Positions 42,956 to 52,567 of a stretch of DNA of 64,000 nt are shown one piece after another. The position numbers and the translations under genes are program-made. The stretch lies in contig CALKAR010000022.1 of assembly GCA_937988745.1 (NCBI GenBank), positions 1-64,000 on the forward strand. Reading direction: 5' to 3'. The first letter of the stretch is position 1. Every line of letters begins with the position of its first letter. Below the pieces are notes generated by a model, which saw only the letters and a program-made list of their open reading frames with translations, was not told the DNA's origin and did no database searches. Source of the DNA: an uncultured Peptococcaceae bacterium (GTDB lineage: Bacteria; Bacillota; Limnochordia; Darwinibacteriales; Darwinibacteriaceae).

Positions 42956-43825
42956 TTAGTAGGGTTTGTTTTCCTCTATCTCTGCGAGGAAGAGCAGATA
43001 ATGCTCGTAGCGCTGCCGCACGATAGTTCCATCTTCTACAGCTTCCTTTACTCGGCAGTTTGGTTCATGCCGGTGGAGACATCCCCGGAACTGGCATTGA
43101 CCGTAAAATGGTTCAAACTCGGGAAACATGTGCTGCAGCTCTTCTATTTCAATACCGATCATTTCAAGGCGGGAGAAACCTGGAGTATCAGCAATTAAGC
43201 CGCCCCACGGCAGCGGCAGGAGACTTACGGTTCGAGTAGTATGCCGTCCTCGCCCTAGTTTTTCGCTGACATCACCGGTTTCTAATGAAAAGCCCGGTTC
43301 GAGTGCATTGATCAGAGATGATTTTCCGACCCCACTGGGACCTGCAAGTGTAGTGATCCGGTCAGCAAGACAGTCCTTAATCTCATTGAGGCCTTGTCTT
43401 GAGGCCGCGCTGGCGAGCAGTACATTGTAGCCCGCACTGTCGTAATATTTTTTGAGCTCTTGAGCCACATCAGGCGCTAAATCTATCTTGTTGATCACAA
43501 CAAATGCTTGCAGTCCTGCCTTTTCCACATGGACAAGGATGCGATCAAATAACAGCGGAATAGGATCCGGCTGAGCGGCTGCGGTCACGACCATAACCTG
43601 CTCAACATTAGCAATGGGCGGCCTGATCAGCGCGGTCGAACGGGGCAGTACTTCTTCTACTAACCCTTTCCCTTCGCTGCATGAGATCAGCACCCGATCA
43701 CCTACCAGAACGCGCTCGTCTTCGAGGCGCAGTCGGCCCCGCAGCCGGCAGGTAACTACTTCTCCTTGATCAGTAAGCACGTCATAAAAACCACCAGTGC
43801 CTTTCACAATAATGCCTTGTTCCAT
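42956..43825 (-). CDS. rsgA: Ribosome small subunit-dependent GTPase RsgA
   Basis: Circularly permuted GTPase checking late 30S assembly. 289 residues: an N-terminal OB fold, NKIDL (G4) before GPSGVGKSSLINAL (G1) and DTPGFSRL (G3), and the C-terminal zinc-binding CQFRGCLHRHEPNC. Four bases after pknB. Confidence 0.96.
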   Translation of the reverse strand: MEQGIIVKGTGGFYDVLTDQGEVVTCRLRGRLRLEDERVLVGDRVLISCSEGKGLVEEVLPRSTALIRPPIANVEQVMVVTAAAQPDPIPLLFDRILVHVEKAGLQAFVVINKIDLAPDVAQELKKYYDSAGYNVLLASAASRQGLNEIKDCLADRITTLAGPSGVGKSSLINALEPGFSLETGDVSEKLGRGRHTTRTVSLLPLPWGGLIADTPGFSRLEMIGIEIEELQHMFPEFEPFYGQCQFRGCLHRHEPNCRVKEAVEDGTIVRQRYEHYLLFLAEIEENKPY

Positions 43826-43828
43826 ACA

Positions 43829-45763
43829 CTACTCCTTAAATGGACGATTTAGAAACATTCTTCCACCGATATACACCTGGAGAGTCGCTCCGTCTCCACG
43901 GCCCTGAACGGTACGGACTACTCGTGTACCGCCATCGTGGACTTCACGGTAGACCTCTCTGGCACCGAAGTCGTCAATGACGAGTATGGTAACTTCTTGA
44001 GAAGGCCCTTCAGGGACGTTGATAGTGACTTCCACATTGTGCCAATGGCTTTCAGCTGCCCAGCGTTCTAGCTCCTCAGGAGGCGTGTCTGGTACAGTAA
44101 CTGATTGTCTAGGCGCTCCTTGAGAATAGACAAAGTCAATGGTCCACCCAACTTCTACAGTTGTTCCCGGAGGAGGGTTCTGCTCAATAATCTGTCCCTG
44201 CCCGTAAATTGTGCTGTATTCTGGCCATAGGTTACCTTCTGCCAACCCCAAGTTCGCCAAAAGTCCCCGTACAGTAGAGAGCTGCTGGCCGCGGAAATCA
44301 GGAACTTCCACAGATGCCAAGACCTCTCTCCCCCGATTGATCACAAGATCGACCGGAGTACCCATCTGTACCGGTATACCTGGTTCAGGGTACTGATCAA
44401 TTACCGTATTGAGTGGAGCCTCGTCATCAAAAACATCCTGTTCATCACCGAGGACGAAACCCGCTTGCGTCAGCGTCAAGCGTGCTTCCCGGAGGGTCAT
44501 TCCTGTAACACTCGGCATCTCTACAATTTGCGGACCTCTGCTGACCCTTACTGCAATGGTGCGGTTCTGCTTAACATTGCGTCCGCTGGGCGGATCTTGA
44601 TGGACAATGTATCCTGCAGGAATCTGATTGTCGAAAACCTCTTGTTCTACACTGAGATGCAAACCTAGTGAACCCAGAAGCTGTTCTGCCGCGGATTTCT
44701 CCATTCCTTCTATGGCCGGAACCTGAACTTCATCGGGGAATAAGATCTCAGGGATAATTGCGATAACTCCCCACGTTATACCAATGAATAATGCCACAAT
44801 CACGAAGATAGTCAGGCCGCGCCGCGACTTACCCTGCTTCTTGCGGGCTTTCCGTCTTTTCTTGGCTGCCACCTCGTTAACCTCCTTGTCTGATACATCA
44901 ATTGCTTCGAGCACCACCGTGTGCTCGTCGGGTTCAGCCGCGCCCAACTCCCGTTCAATGCTCAGCAGGATGCCTGCAACCTCATCGGCATTCCTTGGTC
45001 GCTGTTCCGGTTCTTTGGCCATCAGTCTCATAACTAGCTGTTCCAACCCGCGGTGTAGGTCTGGCACGTACTGCCTTATAGGAGTTGGGGTTTCTTGAAT
45101 CTGCTTCAGGGCAATTGCAATTGGAGTATCGCCTCGAAACGGCTGGCGGCCCGTAAGCATTTCGTACATTACAACGCCGAGGGAGTACAAGTCGCTTGAA
45201 CTTTGTACATTTACACCCCTGGCCTGCTCAGGCGAGAAATAATGTACTGAGCCTAAAACAACCCCTGTTTGGGTGAGGTTAGCAGCAGACATGGCTTGGG
45301 CAATGCCGAAGTCGGTAACCTTCACCTGCCCATCTTGCGTAATTAGAATATTGTGAGGCTTAATATCCCTATGAATAATTCCGTGCTGATGCGCGTGGGA
45401 AAGTGCTTTGGCTATCTGCATCGCCACACTAACCACAAAATGCTCTGAAAGAGCACCTTTCTCCTTAATGATAGCACTTAGATTCTGCCCCTGAACATAT
45501 TCCATGACAATGTAATGAGCCTGCTCTGTCTGGCCAACATCGTAGATGTTTACGACATTTGGATGGGACAAGCTTGCTGCCGCTTGGGCCTCTCTGCGAA
45601 ACCGTTCAATAAACTCAGCATCGCTGGCGAACTGCTCTCGGAGCACTTTAATTGCAACGATGCGGTTGAGAAGGGTATCCCGGGCACGATAAACAAGGGC
45701 CATCCCCCCATCGCCCACTTTATCTAAGATCTCGTATCGATTTACCAATTTCTCACCAATCAT
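43829..45763 (-). CDS. pknB: Ser/Thr protein kinase with PASTA domains (PrkC/PknB)
   Basis: Membrane kinase sensing peptidoglycan fragments. From ATG 45763 about 644 residues: the kinase domain (K39 in VAIKVL, D133 in HRDIKPHN, DFG at 151-153), a basic juxtamembrane KKRRKARKKQGKSRR, one membrane helix (about 316-338), three extracellular PASTA repeats (about 346-550) and a C-terminal beta-rich domain of about 90 residues. Encoded with its phosphatase, an FHA protein and two wall-synthesis proteins. The start has AGGTGA at suitable spacing. Confidence 0.95.
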   Translation of the reverse strand: MIGEKLVNRYEILDKVGDGGMALVYRARDTLLNRIVAIKVLREQFASDAEFIERFRREAQAAASLSHPNVVNIYDVGQTEQAHYIVMEYVQGQNLSAIIKEKGALSEHFVVSVAMQIAKALSHAHQHGIIHRDIKPHNILITQDGQVKVTDFGIAQAMSAANLTQTGVVLGSVHYFSPEQARGVNVQSSSDLYSLGVVMYEMLTGRQPFRGDTPIAIALKQIQETPTPIRQYVPDLHRGLEQLVMRLMAKEPEQRPRNADEVAGILLSIERELGAAEPDEHTVVLEAIDVSDKEVNEVAAKKRRKARKKQGKSRRGLTIFVIVALFIGITWGVIAIIPEILFPDEVQVPAIEGMEKSAAEQLLGSLGLHLSVEQEVFDNQIPAGYIVHQDPPSGRNVKQNRTIAVRVSRGPQIVEMPSVTGMTLREARLTLTQAGFVLGDEQDVFDDEAPLNTVIDQYPEPGIPVQMGTPVDLVINRGREVLASVEVPDFRGQQLSTVRGLLANLGLAEGNLWPEYSTIYGQGQIIEQNPPPGTTVEVGWTIDFVYSQGAPRQSVTVPDTPPEELERWAAESHWHNVEVTINVPEGPSQEVTILVIDDFGAREVYREVHDGGTRVVRTVQGRGDGATLQVYIGGRMFLNRPFKE

Positions 45764-45780
45764 GGCAGTCACCTTTCAAT

Positions 45781-47112
45781 TTACATGCCCTCTAGAATGC
45801 CTTGGGCTTTCAGAGCTTCCCACAAAACCAAACCGCCAAGGGGAGCTGCTGTCTGAGATGCGGTACCACCGTGTTCGAGCAGTACCACAACTGCGGCTGC
45901 GGGATCCAGCGCTGGAGCAAATCCAATGAACCAGCTGTGGTCTGCACCGCTTGCAGTCTGAGCAGTTCCAGTTTTGCCGGCGGTCAAGATACCTGGCACT
46001 TGGGCACTCTTTGCCGTACCGCTCCGAACAGCCAAAACCATGGCATCTCGTACTCCAGCTGCAGCCCACTGTGGAACCACTTGCGACATAACGCGAGGGC
46101 GCTGGATCTTGGGGAATCTCCATCCACCCTTGATTTCCTGCACCAAGTAAGGCCGCATCAAAGTTCCTCCATTGGCAATTGCTGAAACGGCACACGCCAT
46201 CTGAAGAGGCGTTACCAGCAGAGGACCTTGGCCTATCCCTACTTGGCCCCAACCATAAGCCGATAACTCACTTCCAGGCAAGTTCCCGGCACCGGTTGGC
46301 AGACAGAAATTTGGTGCTGTACCCAAGCCGAACCTCTGCAGCGCATGCAGCAGATCGGAGCCCAACTCTGCCGCCAGCTGTGCAAATACAGTATTTGAAG
46401 ACAGCGCCAAAGCTTCTTTTGTATTGATCTCCCCTAAGGCCTGCCCTTGGAAGTTTGCTATTCTCCTTCCTGAGAGCTCTATCACACCTCGATCATTCCA
46501 GCGATCCTCTAGGGAAACTGCACGGCTTTCTAAGGCCGCTGCCAGCACCAAAGGCTTTAGCGCTGAGCCGGGCGGATACTGCCCCTGCACAGCTCGGTTA
46601 ATAAAAGGACTTCGCTGATCTGTCAGGTATTCTGGCCACTTCTCACTCAAGGCATTGCCATCAACATAAGGATAGGAAGCCAATGCCAAGATCTGCCCAG
46701 TTCTTGGCTCCATTACAACAACCGCCCCTACCTGCCCTTCTAGGAGCTCTTCGACGCGCTGCTGCAAGCCGAGGTCAATCGTTGTGTGCACCTTTTGCCC
46801 GCTTGCGAGCCTTTCATGCCATACCTGCTCCAGTCCACTCATGCCGTAGCGGACGTGGAAATACCCTGTTATGTGGCTGGTTCCTGAGGTTGCGTAGACT
46901 CGTCTAGTTCCCTGGGCATCGTCGATTGTTTCGGCGAGGACCTGGCCATTTCGATCTAGAATCTCGCCCCGTGGTGAGCGAAAGACACTGTATCGCCCCG
47001 GATTCAGCGGATGTTGATCTAACTCGATAATCAGCTGCCAATAGACAAGGAAGGCAAGCAGCAGGAAATATCCGGCGAGCAAACCGATAAAGAACCGACG
47101 GGTGTTCTTCAC
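45781..47112 (-). CDS. Penicillin-binding protein, class B transpeptidase (FtsI/PbpA-like)
   Basis: Crosslinks peptidoglycan outside the membrane. From GTG 47112 it has 443 residues: a short cytoplasmic basic end, one membrane helix (7-28), a small pedestal (RGEILDRNGQVLA) and a transpeptidase domain with S183-x-x-K186, S238-x-N240 and K380-T-G. Short for a class B protein, like the PbpA partners of RodA in actinobacteria and some Clostridia. The start overlaps the SEDS stop as GTGA, so the two are coupled and likely a glycosyltransferase-transpeptidase pair. Confidence 0.93.
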   Translation of the reverse strand: MKNTRRFFIGLLAGYFLLLAFLVYWQLIIELDQHPLNPGRYSVFRSPRGEILDRNGQVLAETIDDAQGTRRVYATSGTSHITGYFHVRYGMSGLEQVWHERLASGQKVHTTIDLGLQQRVEELLEGQVGAVVVMEPRTGQILALASYPYVDGNALSEKWPEYLTDQRSPFINRAVQGQYPPGSALKPLVLAAALESRAVSLEDRWNDRGVIELSGRRIANFQGQALGEINTKEALALSSNTVFAQLAAELGSDLLHALQRFGLGTAPNFCLPTGAGNLPGSELSAYGWGQVGIGQGPLLVTPLQMACAVSAIANGGTLMRPYLVQEIKGGWRFPKIQRPRVMSQVVPQWAAAGVRDAMVLAVRSGTAKSAQVPGILTAGKTGTAQTASGADHSWFIGFAPALDPAAAVVVLLEHGGTASQTAAPLGGLVLWEALKAQGILEGM

Positions 47113-48314
47113 TCGGGCCTCACCTGCCCAATGCTGACTAGAATTCCCAGCATCCACATCTGGGCTGCTAATGAACTAGAACCGTAGCTTAGAAACGGGA
47201 GTGTCATACCGGTCACAGGCAGGACTCGCAAAATCCCACCCACAACCATAAAAACCTGCACAGACCACAACAATACAATGCCTAAAGCCGTATAATACTC
47301 CAGCGGCTCTGCTGCGTCCCTGGCAAGTTTAATACCAGAGTAGGCTAGGAGCAGATATGCACTAAGAACTGCTGCTGCACCAAAAAATCCCAACTCCTCG
47401 CCAATCAGGGCAAAAATGAAATCGGTGTGCACTTCAGGAATAACTTCTCCTAGTCCTAAGCCGATTCCTTTTCCCAACACCTTCCCTCGGTTGAGAGCAA
47501 ACAACCCCTGCAGCACCTGATAGCCTGCTCCTTCTGCGTAGTCCCACGGCGAAAGCCATGCAGTCAAACGGGTCCGAAGATGTGGGAAGATATAAAAGGC
47601 TGCCCCGAAAGCTGCTGCGGCGATAACTAGAGAAGCTGCGATCAACCGCCAAGAGAACACGACTGCTGCAGCCAAGAGGCAGAATACGGCGTATAAAAGC
47701 AGAGCTGGCCCCAAGTCTCGCTGCACAGCTAAGAGCAAAAACACTCCGCTCACAAACACCATCAAGGGACCCCAGTATTTAACAGCGGCCCAACCGTGTT
47801 TAGCATTCAGCAGAGTGCGATTCTCCACAAGATAGCGAACTATGAACATCACAAGCAGAACGCGAGCAAACTCGACCGGTTGAAAGCGGATGATTCCTAA
47901 ATCAAGCCAAGCCTTGGCACCACCAACTCTTGTGCCAAAAGTCAATGTTGCGGCGAGCATGAGTAAAGCACTAAGGCCAAAGATATATTTTACACGTGTT
48001 CGAGTCCAACCTCCCCAAATCCCAACGCAAAATGCTGCTGAACCAACCAGGAAACCGCGAAACTGCTGAGAAGCATATGCAGGCTGGATCCGCAACATGA
48101 ACAGCCAACCAAGCCCAACCAAAAAGGCTGTCGGCAGCAGACACTCTGCTCTATGGCCAAGCCTTCGTAAAATAAGATATAGCACCATAAAGCCAGTCCA
48201 AATTATGAACAGCTGCCACCACAAGGCTATTTCCTTTCCCAGAACAGCGAGATATACCAGAGCAAGCCCGAACCATCCAGCCAATTCTAACCACATCAAC
48301 ATGGGACGGCGCAT
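47109..48314 (-). CDS. SEDS peptidoglycan glycosyltransferase (FtsW/RodA family)
   Basis: Polymerises lipid II. 401 residues with about ten membrane helices, the SEDS motifs GGAKAWLDLGIIRFQPVEFARV, AVQRDLGPALL, TDFIFALIGEELGFFG and TGMTLPFLSYGSSSL. Between the PP2C phosphatase and its partner PBP. FtsW versus RodA cannot be decided from sequence alone; the PknB-linked locus is RodA-like in actinobacteria. Confidence 0.94.
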   Translation of the reverse strand: MRRPMLMWLELAGWFGLALVYLAVLGKEIALWWQLFIIWTGFMVLYLILRRLGHRAECLLPTAFLVGLGWLFMLRIQPAYASQQFRGFLVGSAAFCVGIWGGWTRTRVKYIFGLSALLMLAATLTFGTRVGGAKAWLDLGIIRFQPVEFARVLLVMFIVRYLVENRTLLNAKHGWAAVKYWGPLMVFVSGVFLLLAVQRDLGPALLLYAVFCLLAAAVVFSWRLIAASLVIAAAAFGAAFYIFPHLRTRLTAWLSPWDYAEGAGYQVLQGLFALNRGKVLGKGIGLGLGEVIPEVHTDFIFALIGEELGFFGAAAVLSAYLLLAYSGIKLARDAAEPLEYYTALGIVLLWSVQVFMVVGGILRVLPVTGMTLPFLSYGSSSLAAQMWMLGILVSIGQVRPE

Positions 48315-48325
48315 ACTAGTGCCTC

Positions 48326-49033
48326 CTAGGGGATTTGGGCTACGATTACAGTAATATTATCACGTCCACCCAGGGTGTTCGCTAACTCGACAAGCTTGTG
48401 GGCCGCTTCCCGAGGATCTAATCTATCAATATGCTCTTTGATCTGTTTATCACTCAGTACATCAGTTAGTCCATCGGTGCAGAGAAGGATCTTTGCACCA
48501 GAAGAAAAAAACCTGCGCTGCACTTCGACGTCCACAACGCCCAAACCGAGAGCTTGTGAAAGAACATGGCGCTGAGGATGCTGCTCTGCCTCTTCTGGAG
48601 AAAGGCTGCCCTGACGGGCTAATTCTCCGACAAGAGAATGATCGTTTGTAATGCGGACTAGTTCACCCTGGCTGAAACCATAGGCACGACTGTCCCCCAC
48701 GTGACCAAAGATCACGTCTGCACCCTGTGCCTGTGGAATGCACAAAGCCATGGTAATGGTCGTGCCCATACCATGCAAACCGGGATCGGACTTAGATGCT
48801 TCTACAATCTTTTCATGCGCGCCAAGAACAGCACGGCGGACCTCTTCTTCTGGCTCTAAAAGTGAAAACTCATAATCTCGGATATAGTCCACTGCCAGCT
48901 TAGAGGCTACTTCTCCTGCCTGATGACCACCCATACCATCGCAGACAATTAGAAGTTTATCGCTGACCCAAAAGGCGTCTTCGTTGGTCTGCCGTACCCG
49001 GCCGATTGTTGTTTCTGCCCCCACGATCATCAT
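48326..49033 (-). CDS. PP2C-type protein phosphatase (Stp/PrpC)
   Basis: Metal-dependent Ser/Thr phosphatase that opposes PknB. About 235 residues: RVRQTNEDAF, VCDGMGGHQAGEVAS, GHVGDSRAYG, TNDHSLV, LLCTDGLTDVLSD and GGRDNITVIV are all present. Two adjacent ATG codons (49033/49030) follow AGGGGTG; the frame extends to 49099 through a small ORF in another frame. Confidence 0.95.
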   Translation of the reverse strand: MMIVGAETTIGRVRQTNEDAFWVSDKLLIVCDGMGGHQAGEVASKLAVDYIRDYEFSLLEPEEEVRRAVLGAHEKIVEASKSDPGLHGMGTTITMALCIPQAQGADVIFGHVGDSRAYGFSQGELVRITNDHSLVGELARQGSLSPEEAEQHPQRHVLSQALGLGVVDVEVQRRFFSSGAKILLCTDGLTDVLSDKQIKEHIDRLDPREAAHKLVELANTLGGRDNITVIVAQIP

Positions 49034-49041
49034 CAACACCC

Positions 49042-49140
49042 CTACTCTAACTCGTTCAGCATCAAACGAGCCATTCCCCATATTATACGCAGCAGCCACA
49101 GTACCACAGCCAGTCTGAGAACAACCTTAATACCCGTCAT
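49042..49140 (-). CDS. Small single-pass membrane peptide (32 aa) in the PknB operon
   Basis: Unrecognised. The ATG at 49140 shares a base with the stop of the FHA gene (TAATG) and has AAGGAG eight bases upstream, one of the better ribosome binding sites in this operon. The 32 residues begin MTGIKVVLRLAVVLWLLRII, giving a hydrophobic helix at about 4-22, then a short tail ending MLNELE. The stop lies eight bases before the phosphatase start. The tight packing and strong site argue it is translated; a membrane anchor or regulatory micropeptide is inferred. Confidence 0.6.
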   Translation of the reverse strand: MTGIKVVLRLAVVLWLLRIIWGMARLMLNELE

Positions 49141-49868
49141 TAGAGAGTCTCCTTATAGATAAGCCGGGCTGTTCCGATCTTAATCTCATCACCAAACTGC
49201 AGCTTAACAGCATCAACGCGCTGCCCATTTACGTACAAACCGTTTGTACTGTTGTTATCCTCGATACACCATTCACCAGAGCGGCACACAACCCGAGCAT
49301 GGACCCGGCTTACATTTGCCTCATCGATTACTAGATCGCAGCCCATGTTCCGCCCGATTGTCAGACCATCTCGCAGCGGGACGACGCTGCTCAGCGTTCG
49401 CCCCTCGTCAACTACGAGAAATCCTGGACTGACAGGAACACGTCGATAAACTTGTGTATCCGCCGGCACTTCTGACGGAGGATCATCTTGGTGGAGATCT
49501 CCTTCTTCGAAACTCGCTTCAACGAAGAGCTTGCCGCGGGTCAATGCGCTGTCCGCTTCGAATGCCACAGTCACAGGTCCGATGAAGCGCAATTGATCTT
49601 TTTCGGCTTTTTCCTGCAAAACTCCTCTTAATTCACCTTCCAATGTTCGGGTAAGCGACTTCAGATGGTCAAAATCTGCTTCGCTGAGATAAACAACAAA
49701 ATTGTTTGGAGCATATATGCAGGCCAAACTAACCCGTTTATCACGGTCTACAGCCGCGAAGAGGGCTTTGCCAATATCAACAGGTTCGACATGATGAGAA
49801 ATCCGTCGGCGAAAAACCCCTTCTATCCAACTGCTAAAGCGGAGTTCGAACTTCTCCAGGAACTTCAC
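49140..49868 (-). CDS. FhaA-like protein (DUF3662 plus FHA domain)
   Basis: 242 residues. N-terminal DUF3662 (about 1-115: FELRFSSWIEGVFRRR, VEPVDIGKALFAAVD), a linker, and a C-terminal FHA phosphothreonine-binding domain (about 165-240) with GRNMGCDLVI, VSRVHARV and NSTNGLYVNGQ. FhaA in actinobacteria is a PknB substrate regulating wall synthesis; the same operon context supports that role here. Confidence 0.92.
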   Translation of the reverse strand: MKFLEKFELRFSSWIEGVFRRRISHHVEPVDIGKALFAAVDRDKRVSLACIYAPNNFVVYLSEADFDHLKSLTRTLEGELRGVLQEKAEKDQLRFIGPVTVAFEADSALTRGKLFVEASFEEGDLHQDDPPSEVPADTQVYRRVPVSPGFLVVDEGRTLSSVVPLRDGLTIGRNMGCDLVIDEANVSRVHARVVCRSGEWCIEDNNSTNGLYVNGQRVDAVKLQFGDEIKIGTARLIYKETL

Positions 49869-49892
49869 TGCAGATCCTCCTCCACTAACACA

Positions 49893-50942
49893 TTAGGTGT
49901 TTGTCCCATGTACCTGGCGCAGCTGTCCGCAGGCCGCTTCGATATCTGTTCCCCGCTCGCGCCGCACAGATACCGGGATGCCTGCTGCAGCTAAAACTTT
50001 CTGAAAACGTTCTATCTTTTCCGAATCTGGGCGGCTGAAGCTGTTTACAGGATTCACCGGAATAAGATTGAGGTGACAAAGCATACCTTCGAGGAGCTCC
50101 GCTAACTGAGCGGCATCTTGGGTTGAGTCATTAATCCCCGCTATCAGGGCATACTCAAAAGAGATTCGTCGATTAGTCTGGCGCGTATAGTATCGGCAGG
50201 CATCAAGCAATTCTTCGATGGGAAACCGCTTGTTGATGGGCATCATCTCCGAGCGCCGCTCGTCATCTGGGGCATGAAGGGAGATGGCCAAATTGACCTG
50301 GGTCTTTAAGTCGGCAAATTCACGTATCTTATCGGCTAGTCCGCAGGTGGAGATGGTAATACGGCGCTGTCCCAGGTTCATTCCTTCTCGGTCAGTGATG
50401 ATGTCGATAGAGTTCATCACAGCCTCGAAGTTTGCAAAGGGTTCGCCCATTCCCATAAATACAATATTCGTTAGCCCGGGCCCCTCTTCTGACAAGCGGT
50501 TACGTACAAAGTTCACCTGGCTGACAATCTCAGCAGGCGAAAGACTTCGTACAAATCCACTCTGTCCTGTGGCGCAGAAGGTGCATTTCATGGCGCAACC
50601 TACCTGAGAAGAGACACAGAGAGTGCCGCGATCATCTTCTGGAATATAGACGGCTTCAATAGTATGTCGATCAGCTAAGGCGAAGAGATATTTTACAGTA
50701 CCATCAACTGACTGTCTCTCTAGCACAAGTTCCAGAGCCATTGGAGACGAATAGTTTTCGATCAAGTATTCTACAATGGCCTTGGGCAGATTATGCATTT
50801 GAGTAAAGTCTGATATCGCTCTATGGTGAATCCAATGAAACAGCTGGCGGGCTCGAAAGCGCGGCCAGCCTAACTCGGCACAAAGATCCTCAAGCTCTGC
50901 CCGGCGCAGCCCCGCCACATGTAGTCTTTCCATATTTTCCAT
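49893..50942 (-). CDS. rlmN: Dual-specificity 23S rRNA/tRNA (adenine-C2)-methyltransferase RlmN
   Basis: Radical SAM enzyme that makes m2A2503 in 23S rRNA and m2A37 in tRNA. 349 residues: the radical SAM cysteines C116, C120 and C123 in GCAMKCTFCATG, GMGEPFANF, and the second catalytic cysteine near the C terminus in EAACGQLR. ATG 50942 follows GGAGGT by nine bases. Confidence 0.95.
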   Translation of the reverse strand: MENMERLHVAGLRRAELEDLCAELGWPRFRARQLFHWIHHRAISDFTQMHNLPKAIVEYLIENYSSPMALELVLERQSVDGTVKYLFALADRHTIEAVYIPEDDRGTLCVSSQVGCAMKCTFCATGQSGFVRSLSPAEIVSQVNFVRNRLSEEGPGLTNIVFMGMGEPFANFEAVMNSIDIITDREGMNLGQRRITISTCGLADKIREFADLKTQVNLAISLHAPDDERRSEMMPINKRFPIEELLDACRYYTRQTNRRISFEYALIAGINDSTQDAAQLAELLEGMLCHLNLIPVNPVNSFSRPDSEKIERFQKVLAAAGIPVSVRRERGTDIEAACGQLRQVHGTNT

Positions 50943-50980
50943 ATTTTACTTACCTCCGAGGTTTTCAAGGAGTGATAATT

Positions 50981-51377
<397 letters not shown>

Positions 51378-51385
51378 CAAGATTT

Positions 51386-51415
51386 AGTATACACCCGAGG
51401 GCAGGACTTTGTCAA
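51386..51415 (-). promoter_or_regulatory. Promoter of tRNA-Pro
   Basis: TTGACA (51415-51410), 18 bases, TATACT (51391-51386) on the minus strand; the predicted start lies one to two bases before the tRNA. Confidence 0.8.
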
Positions 51416-51465
51416 TCAGGAGAGAATAAGAACTCTGAATCATTCAATATCAAGGGGGCTCACTA

Positions 51466-52521
51466 ATGGACCGGCTAAAAGTCGCAATTATTGGATGTGG
51501 TAATGTATCCAGCGTCCACTTTGCAGCCACAGCCCAAAATCCCGCTGCAGAGTTGATCGCCGCATGTGATACCAAGCCTGAAAGGGCCAAAGCTATGGGA
51601 GAGAAATATGGCATTCCGTACTTCACAGACTATAACGAAGTACTGAACCTCGGCCCTGATGTGATCCACATCTGCACGCCGCACTACAACCATTCGGAAA
51701 TTGCGATCGCTGCATGCAAAAAGGGCATCCATGTTTTAACCGAAAAGCCAATGTCGATTACACTCTATGAAGCCGACAACATGATTAAGGCTGCCCAAGA
51801 CAACAAAGTTAAGTTGGGCGTTATCTTCCAGAACCGCTATAACAAAGCTTCGATTGCTGTCAAGGAAGCTGTGGAATCGGGTCAGCTCGGTAAGATTAAA
51901 GGTGCACGAATGTTCGTCACATGGTACAGGCCCGATGAGTACTATTCTCAGAGTGACTGGAAGGGCACCTGGGAGCAGGAGGGCGGCGGAGTGCTGATCG
52001 ACCAAGCGATTCATACCATGGACTTAATGCAGTGGATTGTCGGTGAAATCGACTCTTTAGAAGCATCCATGGCAAATCGCACTCACCATATAATTGACGT
52101 TGAAGACGTGGCCGAAGCCGTTATCCACTTCAAGAACGGCGCAATTGGTACTCTCTACGCTTGCAATTACTATACATACGATGCGGACATTCTCCTTGAG
52201 GTCCACGGCGAACTGGGAACAGCGCGCATTGAAAAGGACAAAGCTGTAATTCGAATCAAAGGACAGCCAGAGCGCAAAATCTTTGCTGAAGGAGACCAAG
52301 AAGTAATCGGTAAAGACTACTGGGGAGTCAGCCACAAGATCCAGATCGACGAGTTTTACAAAGATGTGCTTGAGGACCGCCCTGTAACAATCGATGGTGT
52401 GGAAGGGCGCAAGGCACTCGAATTCGTTCGAGCCATTTATTACAGCGCTACAACGGGAGAACCTGTCCAGTTCCCATTTCAAGAGCCAATGGGTTTTACC
52501 CCACCATCCCTAACCAGGTAA
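51466..52521 (+). CDS. Gfo/Idh/MocA family NAD(P)-dependent oxidoreductase
   Basis: Sugar or inositol dehydrogenase-like enzyme. 351 residues: Rossmann motif VAIIGCGNVSSVHF, the EKP motif in VLTEKPMSITL, and a C-terminal alpha/beta domain with GGGVLIDQAIHTMDLMQW, where Asp/His supply the family's active-site residues. The substrate cannot be inferred. AGGGGG precedes the ATG. No metabolic partners lie nearby and neighbours are on the other strand, so it looks like an isolated accessory gene. Confidence 0.88.
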   Translation: MDRLKVAIIGCGNVSSVHFAATAQNPAAELIAACDTKPERAKAMGEKYGIPYFTDYNEVLNLGPDVIHICTPHYNHSEIAIAACKKGIHVLTEKPMSITLYEADNMIKAAQDNKVKLGVIFQNRYNKASIAVKEAVESGQLGKIKGARMFVTWYRPDEYYSQSDWKGTWEQEGGGVLIDQAIHTMDLMQWIVGEIDSLEASMANRTHHIIDVEDVAEAVIHFKNGAIGTLYACNYYTYDADILLEVHGELGTARIEKDKAVIRIKGQPERKIFAEGDQEVIGKDYWGVSHKIQIDEFYKDVLEDRPVTIDGVEGRKALEFVRAIYYSATTGEPVQFPFQEPMGFTPPSLTR

Positions 52522-52527
52522 CTTAAA

Positions 52528-52564
52528 AAGAGCATTCTATCGGGTTTCCCCGAAGAATGCTCTT
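52528..52564. terminator. Bidirectional terminator between oxidoreductase and spo0A-like gene
   Basis: AAGAGCATTCT and AGAATGCTCTT form an 11-bp stem with a further CGGG/CCCG inside. TTTTT follows on the minus strand and a T-rich tract on the plus strand. Confidence 0.88.
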
Positions 52565-52567
52565 ACT

